From positions 1-17,989 of the forward strand of contig JAQUEG010000002.1 in assembly GCA_028685275.1 (NCBI GenBank): a DNA stretch of 17,989 bases, in the 5' to 3' direction. Position 1 is the first letter of the stretch. Every line of letters starts with the position of its first letter. The notes below the pieces were generated by a model. The model did not search any database. It was not told the origin of the DNA and was given only the letters and a program-made list of their open reading frames with translations. The DNA is from Bacilli bacterium (GTDB lineage Bacteria; Bacillota_I; Bacilli_A; RF39; UBA660). The translations under genes and the position numbers were made by a program. This document shows positions 6,811 through 14,647 of this stretch, one piece after another.

Positions 6811-8427
6811 CTACATCCTTTCGGGTGCTTCAACACCAATTAAATTTAAGCCATTTCTAATGACTATTTTTACCGCTTTAATGAGCTGTAAACGCTCATT
6901 AGTTTGTTTTTCGTCATCACTTAATATTTTCTCGTTAGTATAAAAAATATGAAATAAACTTGCTAAATCATATAAATAACTAGTAATTAAATTTGGAAGA
7001 TGATTTTTAGCACTATTTTCGACTATTTCTTTAAATTCGTGTAGTTTTTCCAACATATCATATGCATAAATTGAATCAATGGTTTCAAATTTTTCCACTT
7101 CTTTTATTTTATTAACACTTCTTAATATTGAACAAATTCTTGCATATGCGTAACCAACATAATAAAAAGGATTTTCATTAGAACGTTTAGTTGCTAAATC
7201 AAGGTCAAAATCCATTTGTGTATTAATATTACGCATCGCAAAAAAATACCTAGCAGCATCAACCCCGACTTCTTCTATTAAATCATTAATTGTTACTACA
7301 TTCCCAGTTCTTTTACTCATTTTTATTTCTTCATTATTTTTTAAAAGACGAACCATTTGGGTTATTTCCACATCTAATTTTTTGGCATCATATCCTAATG
7401 CCTGCACACCAGCTTTTAACCTTGGTACGTATCCGTGATGATCAGCTCCAAAAACATTAATTAAGTGATCATAACCACGATCAAACTTATCTAAATGGTA
7501 AGCAATATCTGGTGTTAAATAAGTATATTCACCATCATTTTTTATTAAAACACGATCTTTTTCATCACCAAATTCGGTTGTTTTTAACCATATTGCGCCA
7601 TCTTTTTCATAAGTTTTACCTAATTTTTTTAATGTTTCTAAAGTTTCCTCAATTCGTCCTTTATCACGAACACTTTTCTCACTAGTCCAAATATCAAAAG
7701 TTACACGAAAATGTTTTAAATCCTCTTTTATTTTATTTAATAAACTTTTTAATCCAATTTCCATATAAAAAGATAAATCTCTCTCTATATAATTTTCATG
7801 GCTTTCTTTATATATTTTTTTTGCAATTTCAATAATTTCTGGGCCATAATATCCGTCTATTGGCATTTTTTCCTCAAAACCACATAGCCCTCGATATCGT
7901 TCTTTAATTGATACTCCTAAATTATCAATTTGCTTACCACCATCATTAATATAATATTCTCTCGTTACATCATACCCAACAAAATCTAATATACGACATA
8001 AATTATCACCATATGAAGAACCGCGCGCATGCCCTAAATGTAATTTGCCAGTAGGATTAGCACTTGTAAATTCAATATTAATTTTTTTCTTTTCTCCAAT
8101 CGTACTACGACCAAAATCAATATCTTTATTATTGATTTCATTAATTATATTTAAAAGTATTTCTTTATTGATGAAAAAATTTATAAATCCTGGCGCCACT
8201 ACATCAATTGATTCAATAATATTGTTGGTAATAAATTTGTTTTTAATTTCGTCAGCAATTATCATTGGACTTTTTTTAAGTTTTTTTGTTAACTGCATTG
8301 CAATATTAGTAGCATAATTCCCTTTCGATTTATCTTTCGGAATATCAACTTTAACTTCCACATCATTTATTCCAATTTTAATTAGAGTTTCTTTTAATAA
8401 TTTTGTTATTTCATTCTTTAAATTCAT
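6811..8427 (-). CDS. argS: Arginyl-tRNA synthetase
   Basis: Charges tRNA-Arg with arginine using ATP; class I synthetase. 538 residues, slightly shorter than Bacillus subtilis (556). Domains in order: N-terminal tRNA-binding domain (1-100, including VVAPGFINFFI), Rossmann fold with the HIGH-class motif HLGH (130-133, in TGKLHLGHARG), KMSKR (369-373, in EIKMSKRTGN), and a C-terminal helical anticodon-binding (DALR) domain ending in the conserved VEAPERM. Many ArgRSs have lost a canonical KMSK, so the intact KMSKR is worth noting. The ATG at 8427 overlaps the stop of the DUF1934 gene by four bases (ATGA) and has GAGGTGAT in front, as in the Bacillus ywiB-argS pair. No T-box leader is present. 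Confidence 0.98.
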   Translation of the reverse strand: MNLKNEITKLLKETLIKIGINDVEVKVDIPKDKSKGNYATNIAMQLTKKLKKSPMIIADEIKNKFITNNIIESIDVVAPGFINFFINKEILLNIINEINNKDIDFGRSTIGEKKKINIEFTSANPTGKLHLGHARGSSYGDNLCRILDFVGYDVTREYYINDGGKQIDNLGVSIKERYRGLCGFEEKMPIDGYYGPEIIEIAKKIYKESHENYIERDLSFYMEIGLKSLLNKIKEDLKHFRVTFDIWTSEKSVRDKGRIEETLETLKKLGKTYEKDGAIWLKTTEFGDEKDRVLIKNDGEYTYLTPDIAYHLDKFDRGYDHLINVFGADHHGYVPRLKAGVQALGYDAKKLDVEITQMVRLLKNNEEIKMSKRTGNVVTINDLIEEVGVDAARYFFAMRNINTQMDFDLDLATKRSNENPFYYVGYAYARICSILRSVNKIKEVEKFETIDSIYAYDMLEKLHEFKEIVENSAKNHLPNLITSYLYDLASLFHIFYTNEKILSDDEKQTNERLQLIKAVKIVIRNGLNLIGVEAPERM

Positions 8428-8807
8428 TTTATCACCTCATAATAAATTTTATAATAGAAAATTCCCATATCTTGATCATTTAAAAATAATTTATATTTTA
8501 TTTCAATAGTATTTGTTTTTATTATTAAACTTAAAGTTTCTGTTAAAAGATTAAACTTTAAATTAATATTTTTTACTATATAATTAGTTTCTATTTTTCT
8601 TTTATTAATAAAACATAATTGTAATATATATTGGGGATGTTCTCTAATTATATTTATTTCATTATCATTAATTTGTAAATTTACTTTTATATTATGCTCA
8701 TAAAAAATAATTTCTTGTTTTTTTTGATTATAATATCCTTCTGTATTACAATTTGTTTTTTCATTTAATTCATTAATTAATTCTGTTACTATTTTTATAT
8801 TTTTCAT
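8424..8807 (-). CDS. DUF1934 (YwiB-like) beta-barrel protein
   Basis: A 127-residue protein of unknown function, recognised by its position directly before argS and by its pattern of alternating strands ending in YKLFLNDQDMGIFYYKIYYEV, which resembles the C-terminal strands of YwiB/DUF1934, a small lipocalin-like fold. Residues 21-36 (NTEGYYNQKKQEIIFY) and the central HPQYILQLCFINKRKIETNY also fit the pattern. The rest is divergent and Asn/Lys/Ile-rich. There is no signal peptide or membrane segment, so it is probably cytoplasmic. The ATG at 8807 has only GGTG in front; the promoter at 8832-8840 gives a leader of under 20 bases. It appears to head the transcript through argS, rpoE, prfA and prmC. 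The function is unknown; the family assignment is moderately sure. Confidence 0.7.
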   Translation of the reverse strand: MKNIKIVTELINELNEKTNCNTEGYYNQKKQEIIFYEHNIKVNLQINDNEINIIREHPQYILQLCFINKRKIETNYIVKNINLKFNLLTETLSLIIKTNTIEIKYKLFLNDQDMGIFYYKIYYEVIK

Positions 8808-8831
8808 AATTACACCAAAAATCTAGTTGTA

Positions 8832-8840
8832 ATTATAGCA
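8832..8840 (-). promoter_or_regulatory. Extended -10 promoter for the DUF1934-argS-rpoE-prfA-prmC genes
   Basis: On the minus strand, TATAAT (8832-8837) is preceded by TGC, an extended -10 element. No good -35 match is present at 16-18 bases, which an extended -10 tolerates. It lies in the 104-base divergent gap before the PBP gene. I could not identify a convincing plus-strand promoter for the PBP in the same gap. Confidence 0.6.
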
Positions 8841-8911
8841 TAAGTTTTTAAAAAAATCACTTATATTTTTTTCTTTTTTCTTCATACTACTATTAAGGAA
8901 GTGATAAAAAT

Positions 8912-10831
8912 ATGAAAAAAATTAAATTTCTTTTGAAATCATTTCTTTTTTTTATTATTTTTTTTATATTAATACATATAATTGCTTTTGGTTGTGCAAA
9001 ATTAACACCTAAAATTGATCTTAAAACAGTTAATAATGTTTTATTATATGATTGTAATAATAATTTGTTTTTTGAAGGCAGCGGTCAAAAAGAATGGATT
9101 TCGCTTAATAATATGTCAAAGCATATTATTAATGCTACTATTGCAACAGAAGATAAGCATTTTTATCATCATTTTGGATTTGATTACTTTCGTATTATTA
9201 AATCATTTTATAAAAATATTATGGCTAAAAAAATTGTTGAAGGCGCGTCTACTATTACACAACAATATGTAAAGAACATTTATTTAAATTTTAAAAAAAA
9301 TTGGAAACGAAAAATTGAAGAATCATGGTTAACTTTTAAAATGGAATCTCATTATTCTAAAGATCAAATATTAGAAGGATATTTAAATACTATAAATTAT
9401 GGAAATGGAGTATTTGGAATTGAAAACGCCGCTAAATATTATTTTGATAAAAGTGCAGCCGACTTAACTATTGGGGAAGCTGCAATGTTAGCAGGTATTC
9501 CTAAATCACCTGATAATTATTCCCCTTTGAATGATGAATTAGAAGCAAAAAAAAGGCAATTAATAGTTCTAAATAGTATGTCAAAAAATGAATATATAAC
9601 TGAAACTGAAAAAGATATTGCTTATAATGAAGAATTGATATATGTTGGGAAAAAAGAAAAATATAATTTATCAACATTAATGTATTATCAAAATGCTGTT
9701 ATGAAGGAATTAGAAACAATTCAAACAATCCCCGATTCCTTAATTAAAACAAGTGGTTTAAAAATCTATACTAACCTTGATATAAAGGCACAAACAATAT
9801 TAGAAGAAAGTATTAATAATAATTTAAAAAATAATCAAGAAATACAAGTGGCAGCAGTAATGGTTAAACCAAAAACTGGTGAAATTATTGCTTTAACTGG
9901 TGGTCGTAATTATAGTAAATCACAATTTAATCGGGCAACTGATTCAAAAAGACAAGTGGGTTCAACAATGAAACCTTTTTTATATTATGCTGCTTTAGAA
10001 AATGGTTTTACTGCCTCTACCTCTTTTTTAAGCGAACCAACCACTTTTACTTTCAGTGATAACAGTACATATTCACCTAATAATTATGGGAATATATATG
10101 CTAATAAATCTATTTCATTAGCAGCTGCCCTTGCTTTCTCTGATAATATATTTGCTATTAAAACTCATTTGTTTTTAGGTGAAGAAACATTAGTAGATAT
10201 TATTAAGCGCACCGGAATTAAAGAAAAAATTGAACCACATCCCTCTCTACCATTGGGGACCGAAGAAATAAATATTATTGACTTTCTTACTGGCTATGCT
10301 ACTTTTGCTAATTTAGGAGATAAAGTAGAACCTCACTTAATAAAAAAAATTGAAGATAATAAAGGTAATATATTATACGAAAAAAAAGAAGAAAGAATAA
10401 ATGTTTTAAATAAAAGTATTACTTATATTATTAATGAACTATTATCAAATTGTTATGATTATACATTAATAGATTATGCTTCGCCTACTTGCATAGTTAT
10501 CGCCCCTAAAATAACTAAAAAATACGCTTTAAAAACCGGTAGTACTAGTTATGATACTTGGGTCGTTGGTTATAATCAAGATATTTTAATGGGAGTTTGG
10601 AATGGTTATGATGAAAATAAAAATATGGGTACAGGCGAAACTAAATTTTCACGGTTAATATGGGCCGATACAGTTGAAAATTACTTAAAAGATACTGAAA
10701 CTAAGTGGTATGATTTACCTCATAATATTATTGGCACTTTAGTTGATCCCATTTCTGGTGAATTAGCAACTAAAAAAACAAAAAAGAAAAAAATTCTTTA
10801 TTATATTAAAGGTACAGAACCACTGAAATAA
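8912..10831 (+). CDS. Class A penicillin-binding protein (GT51 transglycosylase + transpeptidase)
   Basis: Bifunctional peptidoglycan synthase. 639 residues: cytoplasmic MKKIK, one transmembrane anchor (about 6-28), GT51 domain with the catalytic glutamates in ATEDKHFY (Glu80) and LEGYLNT (Glu155) and the GASTITQQ motif (111-118), then a transpeptidase domain with STMK (Ser351, Lys354), SDN (410-412) and KTGS (541-544). All active-site motifs are intact, so it should polymerise glycan and cross-link stem peptides and bind beta-lactams. The C terminus is a short Lys-rich stretch with no PASTA or FN3 domain. The ATG at 8912 follows AAGGAAGTGAT. Proximity to argS/DUF1934 suggests the Bacillus PbpG (YwhE) lineage, but the paralogue cannot be fixed without a tree. 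It is the only gene left of the origin that faces the replication fork. Confidence 0.95.
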   Translation: MKKIKFLLKSFLFFIIFFILIHIIAFGCAKLTPKIDLKTVNNVLLYDCNNNLFFEGSGQKEWISLNNMSKHIINATIATEDKHFYHHFGFDYFRIIKSFYKNIMAKKIVEGASTITQQYVKNIYLNFKKNWKRKIEESWLTFKMESHYSKDQILEGYLNTINYGNGVFGIENAAKYYFDKSAADLTIGEAAMLAGIPKSPDNYSPLNDELEAKKRQLIVLNSMSKNEYITETEKDIAYNEELIYVGKKEKYNLSTLMYYQNAVMKELETIQTIPDSLIKTSGLKIYTNLDIKAQTILEESINNNLKNNQEIQVAAVMVKPKTGEIIALTGGRNYSKSQFNRATDSKRQVGSTMKPFLYYAALENGFTASTSFLSEPTTFTFSDNSTYSPNNYGNIYANKSISLAAALAFSDNIFAIKTHLFLGEETLVDIIKRTGIKEKIEPHPSLPLGTEEINIIDFLTGYATFANLGDKVEPHLIKKIEDNKGNILYEKKEERINVLNKSITYIINELLSNCYDYTLIDYASPTCIVIAPKITKKYALKTGSTSYDTWVVGYNQDILMGVWNGYDENKNMGTGETKFSRLIWADTVENYLKDTETKWYDLPHNIIGTLVDPISGELATKKTKKKKILYYIKGTEPLK

Positions 10832-10856
10832 AAAAAGATCAATTAGATCTATTTTT
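10831..10856. terminator. Shared bidirectional terminator between the PBP and noc-like genes
   Basis: A stem AGATC / GATCT (10836-10840 with 10846-10850) around AATTA is flanked by a run of A on the left and ATTTTT on the right. Read on the minus strand it ends in TTTTTT, and on the plus strand in ATTTTTATT, so it can stop both converging transcripts. The stop codon of the noc-like gene (TGA, 10841-10839) lies inside the hairpin. Confidence 0.75.
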
Positions 10857-12065
10857 ATTAATTTTAATATTTATTTGATATAAATCTTCAAAATCAAATT
10901 CTTCTAAATCAATATTATATCCTATTTTTTCTATTTTTTCACTTGATTCTCTAATAATTTGAATAACATCTTTTAAATCGCCGCCATTCCCAGGAAGAGG
11001 TGTTGGCTCATCAATAACATTATCTATTTTATTTTCTTGATATTCATTTATAAGAAGATTAGTATTAGTTAAATCATCATCAACATCAAATTGCTTTTGA
11101 TCTTTTTCTGCTATATCACCTTCGTTTAAATGATGGTTTTGAGCCTCTTCTTTTAGTTCAAAAATAAAACGATTATTATTAGGTTTTTCTTCTTTTTTTT
11201 CTACTTCTATTGGTTTTTCAATTCTATTATCTATTTCTGGTTGCGGTTTAATTAATAAATTATTTATATCTATTTCTTCACGAGGTGGATTTATATCAAC
11301 TGATTCTTCTTTTATTTTATTTATATCTATTTCATTAATATCAGAAATATTTACTTGTTCTATGTTGTTTATTATTTTTTCCAATGGCTCTGTTTTATTT
11401 TCATCGACTTCAACAAATTCTTCCGTCGTTAAATTTGATTGTTTATCTAATAATGGTTGTTTAATATTTTTTATAAAATCATCAGTTTCTTTTACAGTTA
11501 ATTTATTATTAATTATTTTATTTAAAATTTCAATTTGTTGATCATGATTATTTAATGATAATAAAGAGCGCGCATGTCTTTCTGATATTTTTCGTTTTAA
11601 TAATGCTTCTTGCACCTCTTCAGCTAAAGTTAATAAACGAATTTTATTAGAAATAGTTGCTTGGGTTTTTCCCATTCTACTTGCTAACTCTTCTTGGGTT
11701 AAATATCCCTTATCAAGAATTTTCTTATAAGATTTTGCTTCCTCAAGAGAGCTTAAATCTTGTCTTTGAATATTTTCTACCACTGCTATTTCAGCACTTT
11801 TATTATCATCTAAATTCATTACAATAACAGGAACAGTATTCATACCAATAATATTTGCGGCTTTGAATCTTCTTTCACCAGCAATAATTTCATATTTATC
11901 TCCTAATTTTCTCACTACTAAAGGCTGAATCATTCCGTGTTGTTTAATTGAATCTGCTAATTCATTTAAAGATTTTTCATTGAAACTTAAACGTGGCTGA
12001 AAACGGTTAGGAATAATATCATCTATATGCACGCTGATAATTTCATTTTCTGAATTGTTTTCCAT
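10839..12065 (-). CDS. noc: ParB/Noc-family CTP-dependent DNA-binding protein with a long acidic linker
   Basis: A DNA-clamp protein of the ParB/Noc family; Noc blocks division septa over the nucleoid. 408 residues, against about 283 for Bacillus Noc. The N-terminal CTP-binding domain has PNRFQPR (19-25), GERRF (63-67) and ENIQR (87-91). The HTH is at about 112-137 and the DNA-binding domain runs on through ISERHARSLLSL. The C terminus (367-402, IIRESSEKIEKIGYNIDLEE and the following YQINIKI) matches Noc rather than Spo0J, and the place after rsmG is where Bacillus noc sits. Two oddities: residues about 190-366 form an Asp/Glu/Asn-rich linker with IDIN repeats absent from Bacillus Noc, and the membrane-targeting amphipathic helix at the Noc N terminus is missing. 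The start is secure (GGGAGGG five bases before the ATG). It could be the only ParB-type protein of this cell. Confidence 0.85.
   Translation of the reverse strand: MENNSENEIISVHIDDIIPNRFQPRLSFNEKSLNELADSIKQHGMIQPLVVRKLGDKYEIIAGERRFKAANIIGMNTVPVIVMNLDDNKSAEIAVVENIQRQDLSSLEEAKSYKKILDKGYLTQEELASRMGKTQATISNKIRLLTLAEEVQEALLKRKISERHARSLLSLNNHDQQIEILNKIINNKLTVKETDDFIKNIKQPLLDKQSNLTTEEFVEVDENKTEPLEKIINNIEQVNISDINEIDINKIKEESVDINPPREEIDINNLLIKPQPEIDNRIEKPIEVEKKEEKPNNNRFIFELKEEAQNHHLNEGDIAEKDQKQFDVDDDLTNTNLLINEYQENKIDNVIDEPTPLPGNGGDLKDVIQIIRESSEKIEKIGYNIDLEEFDFEDLYQINIKINKNRSN
11260..11333. repeat. Two 17-base direct repeats in the noc-like linker
   Basis: An identical 17-base word occurs at 11260-11276 and 11317-11333; on the coding strand it encodes the GluIleAspIleAsn repeats of the linker. 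A third, degenerate copy (DINPP) lies between them. This is probably internal coding duplication and not a regulatory element. Confidence 0.5.
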
Positions 12066-12091
12066 AAATGCCCTCCCTATTCTTTATATAT

Positions 12092-12120
12092 ATAATACTA
12101 TTAATACATTATTTTTACAA
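12092..12120 (-). promoter_or_regulatory. Promoter of the noc-like gene
   Basis: On the minus strand, TTGTAA (12115-12120) and TATTAT (12092-12097) are exactly 17 bases apart. The -35 overlaps the rsmG stop codon. It places the transcription start about 20 bases before the noc-like ATG, so the gene can be expressed separately from mnmG-rsmG. Confidence 0.6.
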
Positions 12121-12819
12121 TGGGTTTTTTTTAATTTTTGTAAAAAAACGTGGATATTTGGAATTTGTTGTCTTATTTTTTTTAATAACAATCAAACTGC
12201 GCTCATTGTTATTAATTGGTAATTTGAATTTTTCCACTTTTACTATTTTGCTATTTAACATTTTTAAAGCGTTGACACTATTAATTATTTCTCCATTTAT
12301 CTTTCCTTTCATCGCAATTAGGCAACCATTAATTTTTAATAAAGGTATGCATAATTCTATTATAATTGGTAATTGTGATAATGCCCTAACTATAATAATA
12401 TCAAAAAATCCTTTGTTTTTTTTGGCATAGTTTTCTACCCGATCATTAACTACATTAACCTTTTTTAATTTTAATACTTTAATAACTTCATTTAAAAATT
12501 TTGTTTTTTTAGTTTGGCTTTCAATTAATGTTATATTTAATTCTGGAAAAAATATTTTTAAAATTAAGCCAGGAAAACCTGCTCCTGTACCTACATCGCA
12601 TAATTCATTTATTTGGTTTAAATCAATCACTTTTACTATCGTTAAACTATCATAAAAATGTTTTAAATATACTTCGTTTTCTTCAATAATTCTTGTTAAA
12701 TTAATATTATTATTCCAATCTTTTAACATTTTATAATATTTGTCTAGTTTTAGTAATTGGTCATTACTAACATCAATTTTTAGTTTTTTTAAATGTTCAA
12801 CAAATTCTTTTTTATTCAT
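12115..12819 (-). CDS. rsmG: 16S rRNA (guanine-527-N7)-methyltransferase
   Basis: Methylates G527 of 16S rRNA with S-adenosylmethionine; loss gives low-level streptomycin resistance in many bacteria. 234 residues, usual length. The SAM-binding motif DVGTGAGFPG is at 75-84, followed by LIESQTKKTKFL, then VRALSQLP and CLIAMKG, and the typical C-terminal ending SKYPRFFTKIKKNPL. The ATG at 12819 lies inside the mnmG gene (8-base overlap), with AAGGAAGT in front, so the two are translationally coupled. The old name is gidB. The 3' end abuts the promoter of the noc-like gene. Confidence 0.97.
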   Translation of the reverse strand: MNKKEFVEHLKKLKIDVSNDQLLKLDKYYKMLKDWNNNINLTRIIEENEVYLKHFYDSLTIVKVIDLNQINELCDVGTGAGFPGLILKIFFPELNITLIESQTKKTKFLNEVIKVLKLKKVNVVNDRVENYAKKNKGFFDIIIVRALSQLPIIIELCIPLLKINGCLIAMKGKINGEIINSVNALKMLNSKIVKVEKFKLPINNNERSLIVIKKNKTTNSKYPRFFTKIKKNPL

Positions 12820-14632
12820 TCTTATAATACTTCCTTAAATATATAGTTAACATAGTTATATCAGATGGATTTACACCACTTATACGCATAGCTTGACCAA
12901 TTGAAATTGGTCTTATTTTTTTTAATTTTTGACGAGCTTCGGTAGCTAAATTATTAATTTTATCATAATCAATATCCGAGGGGATTTTTTTTCTTTCATT
13001 TTTCAACATTTTTTCAGCTTCTTTTTTTGATTTTTTTATATATCCTTCATATTTTATATTTATGATTACTTGTTCCCATATTTTTTTATCATAATTTTCA
13101 ATTACTTTTTCCTTAGCTATATTTATATCAAATTCCGGTCTTTTTAATAAATTATAAAGACTTATATTTTGGTATTCCTTTATTTTTTGATTTAATAACT
13201 CATTAGTTAATTTTTTTATTTTGTTCTTTTTTAGCAAGAATTTCTGATATTTTTCTTCATTAATTAAACCACATTTATAACCATATTCCAATAATCTTAA
13301 ATCAGCATTATCATCTCTTAACAAAAGGCGATATTCTGCTCTTGATGTTAATAAACGATAAGGTTCATATATGCCTTTAGTTACTATATCGTCAATTAAA
13401 ACACCAATATATGCTTCATTTCTTTTTAAAATCAATGGTTCTTTTCCTTCTAATTTTAATGAAGCATTAATACCTGCTATTAACCCTTGCGCGGCTGCTT
13501 CTTCATAACCACTAGTTCCATTTATTTGCCCCGCCGTCCATAAGTTTTTTATTTTTTTAGTTTCTAAGGTAGGGGTTAATTGTGTTGGTTGAATAGCATC
13601 ATATTCAATTGCATAAGCATATTTAGATATGATTGCGTTTTCTAACCCCTCAATGCTATTAACTATTTCTTTTTGTATTTCAATTGGCATACTATTATAA
13701 AGACCTTGAATATAAATATCATCATTATATTTACTTTCGGGCTCTAAAAATAATTGATGTCTTTCTTTATCTTTAAAACGAACTATTTTATCTTCTATTG
13801 AAGGACAATATCGTGGACCAATACCAACTACATTATTTAACTCATCATATTTACTAGATCTATGTAAATTATCTAATATTATTTTATGTGTTTTTTTATT
13901 AGTATAAGTTAAATAACATACTTCTTGTTTTTCTAATTCGTAATATATTTTATTATCAAAACTAAATGTTAAATACTCGTTTTCTCCTCTTTCTACTCTC
14001 ATCTTACTAAAATCTATTGATTTCTTTTTTACTCTTGGCGGCGTATCTGTTTTTAACCTTAACATGATAAAACCATATTTTTTTAAATTATCACTTAATA
14101 TAATTGCGTTTTTTTCATTATCAGGACCACTACTTACCTTTTTACTGCCTATCAAAATATTACTTTTTAAATATGTTCCCGTAGTTAATATAACTGCTTT
14201 ACTTTTTATTTTTTCACCACTATTTAAAATAACACCTAAAATAGTATTTTCTTTTAATATAAAATCTTCAACTATTCCTTCTTTTATATTTAAATTTTTT
14301 TCTTTTTTTATGGTTTTTAACATTTCTTTTGGATATTTTATTTTATCAACTTGAGCTCTTAATGCCCTAACTGCAGGTCCTTTACTTTTATTTAAGGTTT
14401 TTATTTGAAAATGGGTTTTATCTGCTATTACTCCCATTTCGCCACCTAAAGCATCTATTTCACGAACAATTATTCCTTTCGCACTCCCACCAATTGCAGG
14501 ATTACAAGGTAAAGATGCTATATTTTTTATATTTCCAGTTATTAATAAGGTTTTATGCCCTTTACGGGCACTTGCTAAAGCTGCTTCCGAACCAGCATGA
14601 CCGCCACCTACTACAATTATTTCATATTCCAT
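12812..14632 (-). CDS. mnmG: tRNA uridine-5-carboxymethylaminomethyl modification enzyme, FAD subunit
   Basis: With MnmE, forms the complex that installs (carboxymethyl)aminomethyl groups at wobble U34 of several tRNAs. 606 residues, slightly short of the usual 620-630. The FAD-binding GxGxxG is VVGGGHAGSEAA (Gly9, Gly11, Gly14). Two conserved redox cysteines are present: Cys43 in LPCNPAIGG and Cys276 in RYCPSIEDK, the equivalents of E. coli Cys47 and Cys277. KTDTPPRV and GTSGYEEAAAQGL are further signatures. The ATG at 14632 follows AGAGGG. The gene starts 15 bases after dnaN, which is unusual: in Bacillus mnmG follows mnmE on the other side of the origin. mnmE is not in the window and must be elsewhere. 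The old name is gidA. Confidence 0.97.
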   Translation of the reverse strand: MEYEIIVVGGGHAGSEAALASARKGHKTLLITGNIKNIASLPCNPAIGGSAKGIIVREIDALGGEMGVIADKTHFQIKTLNKSKGPAVRALRAQVDKIKYPKEMLKTIKKEKNLNIKEGIVEDFILKENTILGVILNSGEKIKSKAVILTTGTYLKSNILIGSKKVSSGPDNEKNAIILSDNLKKYGFIMLRLKTDTPPRVKKKSIDFSKMRVERGENEYLTFSFDNKIYYELEKQEVCYLTYTNKKTHKIILDNLHRSSKYDELNNVVGIGPRYCPSIEDKIVRFKDKERHQLFLEPESKYNDDIYIQGLYNSMPIEIQKEIVNSIEGLENAIISKYAYAIEYDAIQPTQLTPTLETKKIKNLWTAGQINGTSGYEEAAAQGLIAGINASLKLEGKEPLILKRNEAYIGVLIDDIVTKGIYEPYRLLTSRAEYRLLLRDDNADLRLLEYGYKCGLINEEKYQKFLLKKNKIKKLTNELLNQKIKEYQNISLYNLLKRPEFDINIAKEKVIENYDKKIWEQVIINIKYEGYIKKSKKEAEKMLKNERKKIPSDIDYDKINNLATEARQKLKKIRPISIGQAMRISGVNPSDITMLTIYLRKYYKNE

Positions 14633-14647
14633 TTTTTTCCCTCTTTT

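Noticed and set aside
7109..7117. DnaA box TTATTAACA within argS
   Set aside because: A single isolated copy in coding sequence; expected by chance in such AT-rich DNA.
8045..8317. 90-codon hydrophobic plus-strand open frame antisense to argS
   Set aside because: Its apparent membrane character comes from reading Lys/Asn-rich codons in reverse; argS is intact.
8808..8911. T-box, riboswitch or plus-strand promoter in the argS/PBP divergent gap
   Set aside because: The gap is only 104 bases of A/T runs; no T-box core, aptamer-like structure or -35/-10 pair at proper spacing was found for the PBP.
9015..9272. 85-codon open frame inside the PBP gene, same strand
   Set aside because: It is out of frame with the conserved GT51 domain and has no ribosome binding site.
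12068..12430. 120-codon plus-strand open frame antisense to rsmG
   Set aside because: It is Phe/Leu/Ile-rich as expected for the reverse of Lys/Asn/Ile-rich coding sequence; rsmG is complete and well conserved on the other strand.
13346..13354. DnaA box (reverse orientation) within mnmG
   Set aside because: Isolated, in conserved coding sequence, with no neighbouring boxes.
14064..14354. 96-codon plus-strand open frame antisense to mnmG
   Set aside because: A shadow of conserved mnmG coding sequence without a ribosome binding site or recognisable product.
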